NCBI GenBank assembly: GCA_009694045.1
Contig: SHVY01000012.1
Coordinates: 1 to 63,317 of the forward strand
DNA from: Alphaproteobacteria bacterium
Lineage (GTDB): Bacteria > Pseudomonadota > Alphaproteobacteria > SP197
Length of the DNA stretch: 63,317 nucleotides
Direction of reading: 5' to 3'
A program made the translations under genes and the position numbers. Below the pieces are notes generated by a model. It did not search any database. It was not told the origin of the DNA and was given only the letters and a program-made list of their open reading frames with translations. Each line of letters starts with the position of its first letter. Position 1 is the first letter of the stretch. Shown here piece by piece: positions 34,963 to 44,158 of the stretch.

Positions 34963-35801
34963 GTCGGCGTCCCGTTCCGGCAATAGCCGAAGCGTTCCAT
35001 TTGGACGTGGTGGTCGGTGATGATCCGCGCGACCTGCTCTGGCGTCAGCACCTCCCGCCATTGGCCCACTTTGCCGGCGCGAAAGAAGGTTGGCGCCTCC
35101 GGATGCTTCTCGACGAAGCCGTGGCGCCGCTCCTGGTCCTGCAGGACCTTGAAGGAGGACATGCAGATCGCCTTCTCGAGACGCGCCCTGGGGGGATCGA
35201 GGCCGAGGAACCTGGCGACGCCCTTGAAGGATTTCACCGGCTCGGCCGTCATGTCCTCGTAGCGCAACACGTGGATCCCCTTCTGCTTCTTCGCGGTCCA
35301 GCTTTCGACATTGTCGGTCCAGCTGCCTTGCGCCTCGGCGACCCAGTCCCGGCTGTTGCCGGTGTGGACGTTCTTGGTCGCCATATGCTCGATCACCACG
35401 TCGATCGGCTTCGCCAAGTGGTGACTATAGGACAGCACCACGTCCAGGGGGTTGCGCACCACGTAGACGGCGCCAGCGGTGACTTCGGGCGTGATCGCCG
35501 GAACACCGAAATCGGTCATCAGGGCGCTGTGGGTCTTGACGAAGACATTGTCCGGCTGGTGGGTGGTCAGCAGCCGATGGACCTTCGGCCGCAGCTTGGC
35601 CACCTCCTCGAACGACAGCTTTTGCGGGTCCGGGACCCCGACGCGCCGGTACCACTCGGCGAGGGAATCGACGATCGTCAGCAGCGCGATGTTGTTGATG
35701 TCGATCGGCTGGTCCGGGTTGCGCAGCAGGTTGTTGATGAACACCCGCAGCCAGGTGTTGCCGGATTTCGGATAGGACGCGACCCAGATCAACTTGCCCA
35801 T
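34959..35801 (-). CDS. sulfotransferase, copy 1 of the array
   Basis: This 280-residue cytosolic-type sulfotransferase (Sulfotransfer_1) has the PAPS 5'-phosphosulfate loop YPKSGNTWLR at residues 10-19, the 3'-phosphate region VVRNPLDVVLSYSHH with the catalytic-area histidine, and the C-terminal FFRAGKVGQWRE segment that closes on PAPS. It transfers a sulfuryl group from PAPS to a hydroxyl or amine, and the acceptor is not known. The start MGKLIWVASYPKSGNTW is shared with the two other copies. It lies eight bases from the next sulfotransferase. Confidence 0.85.
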   Translation of the reverse strand: MGKLIWVASYPKSGNTWLRVFINNLLRNPDQPIDINNIALLTIVDSLAEWYRRVGVPDPQKLSFEEVAKLRPKVHRLLTTHQPDNVFVKTHSALMTDFGVPAITPEVTAGAVYVVRNPLDVVLSYSHHLAKPIDVVIEHMATKNVHTGNSRDWVAEAQGSWTDNVESWTAKKQKGIHVLRYEDMTAEPVKSFKGVARFLGLDPPRARLEKAICMSSFKVLQDQERRHGFVEKHPEAPTFFRAGKVGQWREVLTPEQVARIITDHHVQMERFGYCRNGTPT

Positions 35802-35809
35802 GGCCGGTC

Positions 35810-36640
35810 CTAGTCCGGCACATAGCGGAAGCGCGCCATCTGCTCGCGGTGGACGCCGACGATGCGCGCGACCTGGTCGGGCGAAAGCTCGGTCTGCCAC
35901 GATCCGGCCTTGCCCGCGCGGAAGAAATACGCCTGGGAACGGCTGCGCTCCTTGAAGCCCTTGGCCTCCTCCTGGCCTTGCAACACCTTGAAGGACGACT
36001 GCCGGATCGCCCGCTGCAAGCGCTCGGGCGGCGCCGGAACCTTCAGAAACTTGACGATGGCGCCGAAGGTCGCGCTCGCATTCGCCAGGAGGTCTTCGTA
36101 GCGGACCACCAGCAGGGCGGGGTGCGCGGCGGACGTCCAGGATTCCACATGCTCGCTCCACGACCCCACCACCTCGCTCACCCAGCCCGGGACGTTTCCC
36201 GTGCGCGCGCCGGTGCGCGCCATCAGCTCGATGGTCTCGTCGATCGATTGCCCGAGGTGATCGGCGTAGGACAGCACGATATCCAGCGGATTGCGGACGA
36301 GGTAGATCGCCCCGGCGGTGACCGCCATGTTGATCAGCGGATGACCGGCTTCGGCCGCCATCATGTTGTGGGTCTTGACCAGGACCAGATCGGGGCGCGA
36401 ATCGGCGATCCGCTTCTGCGCGAGCGGCCGCAACCGCGCCACGTCCTCGAGCGCGAGTTCCACCACCGGCCGCGGATCGAGGCCTTCGTACCAGCGCGCG
36501 ATCGACTCCTGGATGGTGAAGTCGGTCAAGCGGTTGATGTCATAGGGTTCGTTCGGATTGCGCAGCAGGTTGTGCAGGAACGCGCGCAGCCAGGTGTTCC
36601 CCGACTTGGGGTAGGACGCGAGCCAGATCAGCTTGCCCAA
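35810..36640 (-). CDS. sulfotransferase, copy 2 of the array
   Basis: This 276-residue paralogue has the same PAPS loop (YPKSGNTWLR, 10-19), LVRNPLDIVLSYADH and FFRAGKAGSWQTE. By eye it is closer to copy 3 in the first 30 residues (MGKLIWLASYPKSGNTWLRA then FLHNLLRN) than to copy 1. It is three bases from the PKHD-type dioxygenase gene at 36644, consistent with one transcript. Confidence 0.85.
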   Translation of the reverse strand: MGKLIWLASYPKSGNTWLRAFLHNLLRNPNEPYDINRLTDFTIQESIARWYEGLDPRPVVELALEDVARLRPLAQKRIADSRPDLVLVKTHNMMAAEAGHPLINMAVTAGAIYLVRNPLDIVLSYADHLGQSIDETIELMARTGARTGNVPGWVSEVVGSWSEHVESWTSAAHPALLVVRYEDLLANASATFGAIVKFLKVPAPPERLQRAIRQSSFKVLQGQEEAKGFKERSRSQAYFFRAGKAGSWQTELSPDQVARIVGVHREQMARFRYVPD

Positions 36641-36643
36641 ACG

Positions 36644-37336
36644 TCAGAACTCCGCCCACAGCCGCGTAAGGTTCGAGCGGATCTTGTCGAGGCGACGAAA
36701 CTCCGGATGCTCGTGCGCCCGCCCGCCGGGATTGGACTTGATCATCCAACTGAGGACCTGGGACAAATCGATGAGAATCTGGCGTTGCTGCGGCGAGCGG
36801 ATGTGACTCTGAATCCAGGTCACGGCGACGCGCCGCTCGCCGCGCCGCACCGGATCGACCCGGTGCAGGCTGAACGACGGATAGATCACGGCGTCCCCTG
36901 CCGGCAATTTCCACGACGTGGGCTTCAGGTCGGTGTCGAGCAGCAGCTCGCCGCCGTCGTAATCCGCGGGGTCGTTGAGGAAGATCGTCATCGACAGGTC
37001 CGACCGCATGGGCTCGCCGGTCTGGCGGCCCATCACGGCGTTGTCGGCATGATCGCCGTAGAACAGCCCGGGCACATAGCTGGACAACGTCACCGACGCG
37101 ACCCGGTACGGCACGGCGATGACCTGGAAATCCCCGTTCGCCTTGAGCGCGGCTTGGATCGTCGTGTCCATCTGGGCGCGGATGGGATCGTCGCTCGACA
37201 CCTGCCGATTCTTCTTGATGTTGCGGACGTTGGCGCCGCCGGTCTGCATGCCGTCGACATAGGCGACGCTGTCCATCGCGGCGTTGATGGCGGCGACCTG
37301 GTCGCGGGTCAGGACGCGGGGCAAGTGGAAAACCAT
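36644..37336 (-). CDS. PKHD-type 2-oxoglutarate/Fe(II) dioxygenase, copy A
   Basis: This 230-residue protein resembles YbiX/PiuC, with iron ligands His96 and Asp98 (YGDHADN) and His158 (LHRVDP) and the 2-oxoglutarate-binding Arg168, followed by VTWIQSHIR. The family hydroxylates unknown substrates; some members lie next to iron-uptake genes, but no TonB receptor is nearby here. The ATG at 37336 is chosen because GGGAGG precedes it; the frame extends upstream to 37360. It forms a unit with sulfotransferases 2 and 1. Confidence 0.82.
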   Translation of the reverse strand: MVFHLPRVLTRDQVAAINAAMDSVAYVDGMQTGGANVRNIKKNRQVSSDDPIRAQMDTTIQAALKANGDFQVIAVPYRVASVTLSSYVPGLFYGDHADNAVMGRQTGEPMRSDLSMTIFLNDPADYDGGELLLDTDLKPTSWKLPAGDAVIYPSFSLHRVDPVRRGERRVAVTWIQSHIRSPQQRQILIDLSQVLSWMIKSNPGGRAHEHPEFRRLDKIRSNLTRLWAEF

Positions 37337-37424
37337 GATCCTCCCAACGGCCCCCGGCACGAATCGGCGCGACGGCGGTTCCGGATATTAGGGACCGCCA
37401 CCCTCGGGTCCAGCCGGCGGCGCA

Positions 37425-38099
37425 TCAGTCGTCCGCCCACATGCGGTAAAGGTTCAGCTGGATCTTGTTGTACTGCCGGAACTGGGGCGAGCCAGGGGCC
37501 GCCCCATGAATCCATTCGGCCAGCACCGCCATGTCATAGAGCATCTGGCGGCGCTGTGGATCGCGCACCAGGCTCTGGATCCAGGTGACGCACACCAGGC
37601 GCTCGCTCCGGGTCACCGGCTTCACCTCGTGGTAGTAGAGGGTCGGATAGAGCGCTGCGTCGCCGGCCGCGAGCTTCGCGGTCTTGGGGCCGTACTCGGT
37701 ATCGACGGACAGCTCGCCGCCGTCGTAGGTCGCGGGATCGCTCAGGAACAGGGTGAGCGACAGGTCCACGCGAATGCGGTCGACGAAGGGGCCCATCATC
37801 GCGTTGTCTGGGTGCCCGCCATACGTCATGCCGGGGCGGTAGCGGCTGTAGAGCGGCGTCACGATCCGCTTGGGGCGCGCCGCCGCCTCGAACGTCTTGT
37901 TGCGGGCGAGCGCCGCGTAGACGATGGCGTCGAGCGCCCCCTTGTCGATCGAGCCGGGGTCCAACTCCTCGTTCTCCTTGACGTTGCGCGCGAGAATCCC
38001 GGCGGTCGATTTCCCCGGACGGTAGCGCGCGGACGCCATCGCCGCCGTGATGGTGGCAACTTCCACGGGCTCGAGGAGTTTTTGAATCCACAGGATCAT
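37425..38099 (-). CDS. PKHD-type 2-oxoglutarate/Fe(II) dioxygenase, copy B
   Basis: This 224-residue paralogue of the neighbouring dioxygenase has His96 and Asp98 (YGGHPDN), His157 (YYHEVKP) and Arg167 as ligands and the same VTWIQSLVRD ending. The two copies are clearly diverged outside the core. Its ATG overlaps the stop of sulfotransferase 3 (ATGA), so each dioxygenase is paired with a sulfotransferase. The 88-base gap before copy A may hold a second promoter. Confidence 0.82.
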   Translation of the reverse strand: MILWIQKLLEPVEVATITAAMASARYRPGKSTAGILARNVKENEELDPGSIDKGALDAIVYAALARNKTFEAAARPKRIVTPLYSRYRPGMTYGGHPDNAMMGPFVDRIRVDLSLTLFLSDPATYDGGELSVDTEYGPKTAKLAAGDAALYPTLYYHEVKPVTRSERLVCVTWIQSLVRDPQRRQMLYDMAVLAEWIHGAAPGSPQFRQYNKIQLNLYRMWADD

Positions 38100-38950
38100 G
38101 GCGTGTCGCTTTCGCGCTGTTCGGGCGGAACATAGCCGAACCGTTCCATCTGCGCCCGATGGGCAGCGACGATCTTGCCTACCTGCTCGGGCGTGAGGAC
38201 GCTCCGCCACTGGTCCATCCGGCCTTCGCGGAAGAAACGTTCGGCCAGCGGGCTGCGTTCGATGAATCCGGTGCGGCGCTCCTGTTCCTGCAAGACCTTG
38301 AACGACGACTGCCGGATCGCCTTCTCGATCCGCTCCCGCGGCGGCTTCAGGCCGAGGAACTTCGCCACTCCATTGAAGGTCTCCCACGGCTTTTTCTGCA
38401 TGTCCTCGTAGCGAACGACGTGGAGCGAAGGGCTCGGGGTCTTGGTCCAACTCTCGACATGCACCGACCATGACGACATCACCTCGCTCACCACCAGCTC
38501 ATGGTTCCCGGTGCGCGAGCCGGGCAAGGCCATCAGCTCGGTGGTCGCGTCGATCGTGGAGCTCAGGTGGTTGGCGTAGGAGATGACGACGTCGAGCGGA
38601 TTGCGGATGACGTAGATCGAGCCCGCGGTCAGCGACAGGGAGATCGCCGGAATGTCGAAATCGGCGATGAGGGCGTTGTGGGTCTTGACGAAGACGTTGT
38701 CCGGCGAGCGCCGCGTGAGGGCTTCATGAACCTGGGGACGAAGCTTGGCCACATCCTCGAAGCTGTATTCGGTGGCCGGCCGCGGGTCGATCAGGCGATA
38801 GAGGTAGGACCGCGAATCGCCGCCGGTAAAGGCCGTGAGTTGGTTGATCTCGAACGGCTTGTCGAGATTGCGCAACAGGTTGTGCAGGAACGCGCGCAGC
38901 CACGTGTTCCCGGACTTCGGATAGGATGCCAACCAGATGATCTTACCCAT
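38096..38950 (-). CDS. sulfotransferase, copy 3 of the array
   Basis: This 284-residue protein is the first gene of the array. The PAPS loop YPKSGNTWLR is at 10-19, followed by FVKTHNALI near 93, YVIRNPLDVVISYANH near 133 and FFREGRMDQWRS near 246. It is followed by dioxygenase copy B in a translationally coupled pair. The promoter should lie in 38951-39031, between this gene and the porin terminator. Confidence 0.85.
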   Translation of the reverse strand: MGKIIWLASYPKSGNTWLRAFLHNLLRNLDKPFEINQLTAFTGGDSRSYLYRLIDPRPATEYSFEDVAKLRPQVHEALTRRSPDNVFVKTHNALIADFDIPAISLSLTAGSIYVIRNPLDVVISYANHLSSTIDATTELMALPGSRTGNHELVVSEVMSSWSVHVESWTKTPSPSLHVVRYEDMQKKPWETFNGVAKFLGLKPPRERIEKAIRQSSFKVLQEQERRTGFIERSPLAERFFREGRMDQWRSVLTPEQVGKIVAAHRAQMERFGYVPPEQRESDTP

Positions 38951-39031
38951 GCCGCCCAGCCAATGAACCGCGCGTCCGCGCGTTCATATAGCGCGAACGC
39001 GCACCCAGTCACCACGGCGGTGTGGTGCCAG

Positions 39032-39065
39032 AACAAAAAGAGAGGGGCGGCTTGCGCCGCCCCTC
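39032..39065 (-). terminator. intrinsic terminator of the porin gene
   Basis: On the minus strand, just after the porin stop, there is a 10-bp perfect stem (GAGGGGCGGC, 39042-39051, with 39056-39065) and a four-base loop, followed by a T-rich run (complement of AACAAAAAG). This is a textbook Rho-independent terminator. Confidence 0.85.
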
Positions 39066-39091
39066 CCCGAACCAAGATACGTGCGTGTCGA

Positions 39092-40204
39092 CTAGTAGGA
39101 GATCGACATGCCGACGCCGACCGCGATCGAGTCGTAGTCGGGACCGGCACCGCCGGACGCGTCGTTCCCCAGATCGTCGTAACCAATCGCACCGTGCCAG
39201 GCGATGCCTGGCCCGATGGCGTACTGGGCGCCGAGACGATAGGAATTGAGGGTGTCGTTGTCGAGGCCGTCACCGTTGATGCCGTAGTCGCCTTCGGAGA
39301 AGTTCAGGTTGAACGTCCACGGGCCGTTGTTGAACGACGCGCCGAGTTCCCAAACGTTCCACTCCTTGGTGGCGGCGGTATCGCCGTCGAACGCCGAGTA
39401 GCTGCCGCCGAACGACCACTGGCCGAAGCCGAGCAGCAAGCCGCCGCCGAAAGCATCCGGATTCGGCGTGCCACCGGCGCCGCCGGTGTCAGACGTCAAG
39501 TAGCCACCGCCGACCGACACGGCAACGTCGTTGAAGCTGCCGTTGTACGCGCCGCCGAAGCCCCAGATGTCCTCGGCGCCAGCCGTACCTTGAACGCCCG
39601 GGCTGGTGGTATCTTCCGAGCCGTCCGGCGCATAGGAGATGCCGAGCTGGAAGCCATTGAAGTCCGGTGTCAGGTAGTGGAGCTGGTAGTTGTCACCGGA
39701 AGACGCGAGGGCGTGGTAGTTCGTGTTGTAGCCCGATCCAGCCGCGAAGCCCGTGGTGCTGCCCGCGTTGGTCATGTTGAAGTACGGCGTGAAAGCGCCG
39801 AACACGTTGCCACCGTACGGCGCGATGACGGCGCCGAGGTTGTAGGCGGCCGGGTCTTCCGCGCCGATGCGCAGGTTGCCCCAACTGCCCGTGATCCACG
39901 CCCAGTTCTCGTCGATCTGGTCGCCTAGAGTCTGGCCTTCCAGCTCGACGCGAGCGCCGATGGTCATGCCGTTTTCGAGCTCGGTCGAGCCCTTGAAGTG
40001 GACCTCGATGTCCTGGTTGATGAAATCACCCTGGAGACCCGAACCACCTTCGCCGGCATCGTCGTCCTCGTCGAGGATGGCGACATACGACGTGTTGAAG
40101 TAGCCGCTGATGCCGAGGCTAATCGGCTCGGCCTCGGCGCGGGCCTCTCCGGCGATGAAGCCGGCGGCGACCAGTGCCGTCGTACCCAGTAGAAGTTTCT
40201 TCAT
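39092..40204 (-). CDS. outer-membrane porin
   Basis: This 370-residue protein has a signal peptide (MKKLLLGTTALVAAGFIAGEARA, cleavage after residue 23). The mature chain is acidic and rich in glycine, aromatics and alternating hydrophobic strands, and ends with an aromatic residue (SISY), as required for outer-membrane insertion. It matches the general porins of Rhodospirillales. A strong AGGAGGGA site precedes the ATG, and a strong terminator follows, so it is a highly expressed single-gene unit. The solute specificity is unknown. Confidence 0.88.
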   Translation of the reverse strand: MKKLLLGTTALVAAGFIAGEARAEAEPISLGISGYFNTSYVAILDEDDDAGEGGSGLQGDFINQDIEVHFKGSTELENGMTIGARVELEGQTLGDQIDENWAWITGSWGNLRIGAEDPAAYNLGAVIAPYGGNVFGAFTPYFNMTNAGSTTGFAAGSGYNTNYHALASSGDNYQLHYLTPDFNGFQLGISYAPDGSEDTTSPGVQGTAGAEDIWGFGGAYNGSFNDVAVSVGGGYLTSDTGGAGGTPNPDAFGGGLLLGFGQWSFGGSYSAFDGDTAATKEWNVWELGASFNNGPWTFNLNFSEGDYGINGDGLDNDTLNSYRLGAQYAIGPGIAWHGAIGYDDLGNDASGGAGPDYDSIAVGVGMSISY

Positions 40205-40500
40205 AACGTTCCCTCCTCAGGACCTGACAGGAGTCTTGTCGACTAGATGATCGACCACGCCCACCCCCTCCGTGTTCCCGACCCCCCTCCAAGGGATAGC
40301 CGACACCCATCGGGTAGCAAGCACTTCTGGCCGGGGTGGAGCCTAGCGGGCAGGGCTTAACGGTCAAGCCAAAATACCCTCGTCCGTGACATTTCCACCA
40401 TGCTGTTGCAAAATTGCATCAGTCGGCAACCCTCGGGAAATGGTAACGAAAAGGGCGCGTTTGCCGTAATGTCGCCGCGAAGCCCCGCCAACTTTGTCAT
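40205..40500. promoter_or_regulatory. divergent promoter region of porin and DUF3576 genes
   Basis: This gap of 296 bases has no gene. It holds the porin ribosome binding site (complement of 40206-40217), a short perfect inverted repeat TGCAAAATTGCA near 40405, and a moderately AT-richer stretch at 40360-40430 where promoters for both directions could lie. No -35/-10 pair is convincing enough to place. Confidence 0.4.
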
Positions 40501-41085
40501 ATGATTCGACCGCCCATGGTTTTTTCGCTGCTCGGGACGCGATTCTGGATCTTGGTGTTTGCCGCCGGGGCGCTGGCCCTGGGCGGCTGCGGGTACGCCA
40601 ACCCCAAGTCCCGCTATCCCTCCAGATCGCCCGGAACGCCCGTCGAGTACCAGGGGCCCGGCGCCGAGGAGAAACCCTCGATCTTCGGCTCCGGGGGCAT
40701 CGGCGGAGCCCTGTTCGGCAGCGACACGGGAAACCGGGGCGATCAGGGCGGCGGCGGCATCGGCGTCAACTTCTATCTCTGGCGAGCCTCGCTGGACACG
40801 ATCTCCTTCATGCCGCTGGCGTCGGCCGATCCATTCGGCGGGGTCATCATCACCGATTGGTACGCCCCCGCCGATTCGGGCGGCGAGCGCATCAAGCTGA
40901 CCGTCTACATCCTGAGCCGGGCCTTGCGCGCCGACGGGCTGCGCGTCGCGGTCTTCCGCCAGCGGCGGGACGCAGCCGGAAGCTGGCTGGACGAGCCGGT
41001 CGACCCGACGACGGCGACGGCGCTCGAGGATGCGATCCTGACCCGGGCCCGGCAGATGCGCATCGCCTCCGCCGAATCCCAATAG
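40501..41085 (+). CDS. DUF3576 domain lipoprotein
   Basis: This 194-residue protein has a lipoprotein signal peptide with a lipobox LALGGC (Cys30). The mature part has a Gly-rich spacer (SGGIGGALFGSDTGNRG) and then the DUF3576 domain, NFYLWRASLDTISFMPLASADPFGGVIITDWY. The family is alphaproteobacterial and of unknown function. It typically precedes leuS and lptE, as it does here (21-base gap to leuS), which suggests an envelope role linked to LPS assembly. Confidence 0.85.
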   Translation: MIRPPMVFSLLGTRFWILVFAAGALALGGCGYANPKSRYPSRSPGTPVEYQGPGAEEKPSIFGSGGIGGALFGSDTGNRGDQGGGGIGVNFYLWRASLDTISFMPLASADPFGGVIITDWYAPADSGGERIKLTVYILSRALRADGLRVAVFRQRRDAAGSWLDEPVDPTTATALEDAILTRARQMRIASAESQ

Positions 41086-41106
41086 CGGGCGGGGGAGACC
41101 AACGGC

Positions 41107-43653
41107 ATGGCACGCTACGACGCGAGCCAGATCGAGGCCAAGTGGCAACGGGTGTGGGAGGAACGGGGTAGCTTCCGGGCCGCCGCCGCCTCTGATCGGC
41201 CCAAGTACTATGTTCTGGAAATGTTTCCATACCCTTCGGGCCGCATTCACATGGGGCACGTCCGCAACTACACCCAGGGCGACGTGATCGCCCGGTCGAT
41301 GCGGGCCAAGGGCTACAACGTCCTGCATCCCATGGGCTGGGACGCTTTCGGCATGCCGGCCGAGAACGCGGCGATCGAGCGCGGCGTCCACCCAGCCCTG
41401 TGGACCTACGAAAACATCGCCAACATGCGCCGGCAGCTTCAGCGCATGGGCTTCAGTTATGACTGGAGCCGCGAGATCGCCACCTGCCACCCGGACTACT
41501 ACCAGCACGAGCAGGCCATGTTCCTGGACTTCCTCGCGGCCGGCCTGGTCGACCGCAAGGAGTCCTGGGTCAACTGGGACCCGGTGGATCGGACGGTGCT
41601 GGCCAACGAGCAGGTGATCGATGGCCGCGGCTGGCGCTCCGGCGCGCCCGTGGAGCGCCGCAAGCTGACCCAGTGGTTCTTCCGCATCACCGCCTTCGCC
41701 AACGAGCTTCTGGACGAACTCGCCAAGCTGACCCGCTGGCCCGAACGCGTGCGGCTGATGCAGGAGAACTGGATCGGCCGCTCGGAGGGCTGCCTGATCC
41801 GATTCGGACTGGCGGGACGGGCAGACCGGCTGGAGGTCTTCTCCACGCGTCACGACACCCTGTTCGGGGCCAGCTTCTGCGCCGTCTCGATCGACCATCC
41901 GCTGGCGCAGGAATGCGCCGGACGGGACCAGGGTCTGGCCGCCTTCATCGCCCAGTGCCGTAAGGGCGGCACCGCGACGGCGGAGATCGAGACCGCCGAG
42001 AAGTTGGGCTACGACACCGGGATCGTCGCCTTGCATCCGTTCGGCGGCCGCGAGTTGCCGGTCTACGTCGCCAACTTCGTGCTGCTGGAGTACGGCACCG
42101 GCGCGATCTTCGGCTGCCCCGCGCATGATCAGCGCGACCTCGACTTCGCCCACAAGTACGGCCTGCCGGTCCTGCCCGTGGTCGCACCCGAGGGCGGCGC
42201 CATCGCAGTCGGGGTCGAGCCGTTCACGGGCGACGGCCGCTTGATCAATTCCGACTTCCTCGACGGCCTGGCCGTGCCCGAGGCCAAGCGGCGGATGGCG
42301 GATCGGCTGGAGGCGATCGGGGCCGGCGAGCGGAAGACAACCTTCCGGCTGCGCGACTGGGGCGTCTCGCGGCAACGCTACTGGGGCTGTCCGATACCGG
42401 TGATCCATTGCGGGACGTGCGGCGTGGTTCCGGTGCCGCGCGGCCAGCTTCCCGTGGTGCTGCCCGAGGACGTGACGTTCGACCAGCCGGGCAACCCGCT
42501 GGACCGCCATCCGACTTGGAAGCATGTGCCCTGCCCCCGATGTGCCGCGCCGGCGCGGCGCGAAACCGACACGTTCGACACCTTCGTCGAGTCGTCCTGG
42601 TACTTCGCCCGGTTCTGCTCGGCCCGGCACTTGGGCGCCATCGACCGCGCCGAGGCCGCCTATTGGCTGCCGGTGGACCAGTACATGGGCGGTATCGAGC
42701 ACGCCATCCTGCACCTGCTGTACAGCCGCTTCTTCGCCCGCGGCCTGTCGCGAACCGGCTACCTGGATGGGCTGGCCGAACCGTTCGCTGGTCTATTCAA
42801 CCAGGGCATGGTGCTGCACGAGACCTATCAGGACGAATCGGGCGCGCCCCTGCTGCCCGAACAAATCCGGCGGGACGAGGACGGAACCGTGCGGCACGCC
42901 GAGACCGGCCGGCCGGTGACCGTGGGCTCGGCCGAGAAGATGAGCAAGTCGCGCAAGAACGTGGTCGACCCGGAAGACATCATCCGGAACCATGGCGCCG
43001 ACACGGCGCGACTGTTCATGCTGTCGGACAGCCCGCCGGACCGCGACCTGGAATGGACCGCGCTTGGCGCCGAAGGCTCCCGGCGCTTCCTGAACCGCAT
43101 CTGGCGCCTGGTGGATGAGCCGATCGTGGCGATAGCACCTCTGGCTGCGTGGCCCCAGGGCGACGAGCAGATCGAAGTGCGCCGCGCGGTCCATCGCGCC
43201 ATCGCGGCGATCACCGGCGACGTGGCGAGCTTCGGCTTCAACCGCATGGTGGCCCGGCTGCACGAGCTGGTGAACGCGCTGGGCGAGATCAGGGCGGGCG
43301 AGCCGGGTGCCGCCGCCGCCTTGCGCGAAGGCCTCGAGGCCTTGGTGGTGCTGATGGCGCCGATCGTCCCGCACCTCGCGGAGGAGATGTGGGAACGGCT
43401 GGGACACGCGACGCTGGTCGCCGACGCGCCATGGCCGAAGGCCGACCCGCTGCTGGTCGCCGACGACAGCGTGGTCGTCGCCGTGCAGGTGAACGGCAAG
43501 CTGCGGGCGACGGTCACCCTCGCCAAGGGGATGGGCCAGGCGGACGCCGAGCGGATCGCCCTGGCCGACCCGGCGGTCGCCCGCGCGATCGAGGGGCGCG
43601 CCGTGCGCCGCGTCATCGTCGTCCCCGATCGCGTCGTGAATGTCGTGGTCTAG
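41107..43653 (+). CDS. leuS: leucyl-tRNA synthetase
   Basis: This 848-residue class I synthetase has the HIGH motif as HMGH (48-51, after PYPSGRI), the KMSKS motif at 611-615, the CP1 editing domain in between (including the TFxxRPDT-like region ending CPAHDQRD), the leucine-specific stretch with YPxxxE-type features, and a C-terminal [11 protein letters not shown] domain. It charges tRNA-Leu. The gene overlaps lptE by 14 bases. Confidence 0.97.
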   Translation: MARYDASQIEAKWQRVWEERGSFRAAAASDRPKYYVLEMFPYPSGRIHMGHVRNYTQGDVIARSMRAKGYNVLHPMGWDAFGMPAENAAIERGVHPALWTYENIANMRRQLQRMGFSYDWSREIATCHPDYYQHEQAMFLDFLAAGLVDRKESWVNWDPVDRTVLANEQVIDGRGWRSGAPVERRKLTQWFFRITAFANELLDELAKLTRWPERVRLMQENWIGRSEGCLIRFGLAGRADRLEVFSTRHDTLFGASFCAVSIDHPLAQECAGRDQGLAAFIAQCRKGGTATAEIETAEKLGYDTGIVALHPFGGRELPVYVANFVLLEYGTGAIFGCPAHDQRDLDFAHKYGLPVLPVVAPEGGAIAVGVEPFTGDGRLINSDFLDGLAVPEAKRRMADRLEAIGAGERKTTFRLRDWGVSRQRYWGCPIPVIHCGTCGVVPVPRGQLPVVLPEDVTFDQPGNPLDRHPTWKHVPCPRCAAPARRETDTFDTFVESSWYFARFCSARHLGAIDRAEAAYWLPVDQYMGGIEHAILHLLYSRFFARGLSRTGYLDGLAEPFAGLFNQGMVLHETYQDESGAPLLPEQIRRDEDGTVRHAETGRPVTVGSAEKMSKSRKNVVDPEDIIRNHGADTARLFMLSDSPPDRDLEWTALGAEGSRRFLNRIWRLVDEPIVAIAPLAAWPQGDEQIEVRRAVHRAIAAITGDVASFGFNRMVARLHELVNALGEIRAGEPGAAAALREGLEALVVLMAPIVPHLAEEMWERLGHATLVADAPWPKADPLLVADDSVVVAVQVNGKLRATVTLAKGMGQADAERIALADPAVARAIEGRAVRRVIVVPDRVVNVVV

Positions 43654-44158
43654 GCGCGGCGCCCTGGCCGCCCTGACCGTCCTCGGCGGCTGTGGCTTCC
43701 GGCCGCTCTATGGCCGGGGCGGCGGCAGCACGACGATCGCGGCCCTGGCCGGGATCGACGTCGGCGCCGTCCAGGCTCCGCCGCTCGATGCGCGCGTCGC
43801 GCAGATACTGCGCGACGAGATCGCGCGCGGCCTGGATCCGACGAACGCCGGTGCCGCGCGCCGCTTCCGCCTCGACCTCACCCTCGCGCGGACGGTCGAG
43901 GAGTTGGCGATCTCGTCCGATGACACGGTCACCCGCTACAACGTGCGCCTGAGCTCGGACCTGAGCCTCGTCGATCTCGCCTCGGGCAGGCCCGTCTACC
44001 AGACCCATGTGCGCACGGTTGGAAGCTACGACGTACAGCGGTCGGACTTCGGGACCGTGATCTCCGAGGACGCGACCTCGGGCGATGCGGCGCGCGATCT
44101 TGGGCAGCGTATCGTCAGCATCCTCGCCTCGTTCATGGCCCGGCAACCCGGCTCGTGA
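43640..44158 (+). CDS. lptE: LPS assembly lipoprotein LptE
   Basis: This 172-residue outer-membrane lipoprotein has the lipobox VLGGC (Cys18), followed by GFRPLYG, the start of nearly all LptE proteins. It plugs LptD and helps insert LPS into the outer membrane. Its position between leuS and holA is the standard one in proteobacteria. It overlaps holA by four bases (GTGA). Confidence 0.9.
   Translation: MSWSRRGALAALTVLGGCGFRPLYGRGGGSTTIAALAGIDVGAVQAPPLDARVAQILRDEIARGLDPTNAGAARRFRLDLTLARTVEELAISSDDTVTRYNVRLSSDLSLVDLASGRPVYQTHVRTVGSYDVQRSDFGTVISEDATSGDAARDLGQRIVSILASFMARQPGS

Noticed and set aside
34959-38950. The sulfotransferase array as a mobile or assembly duplication
   Set aside because: The three copies differ throughout and by eye are clearly diverged, so they are old paralogues and not a recent duplication or misassembly.
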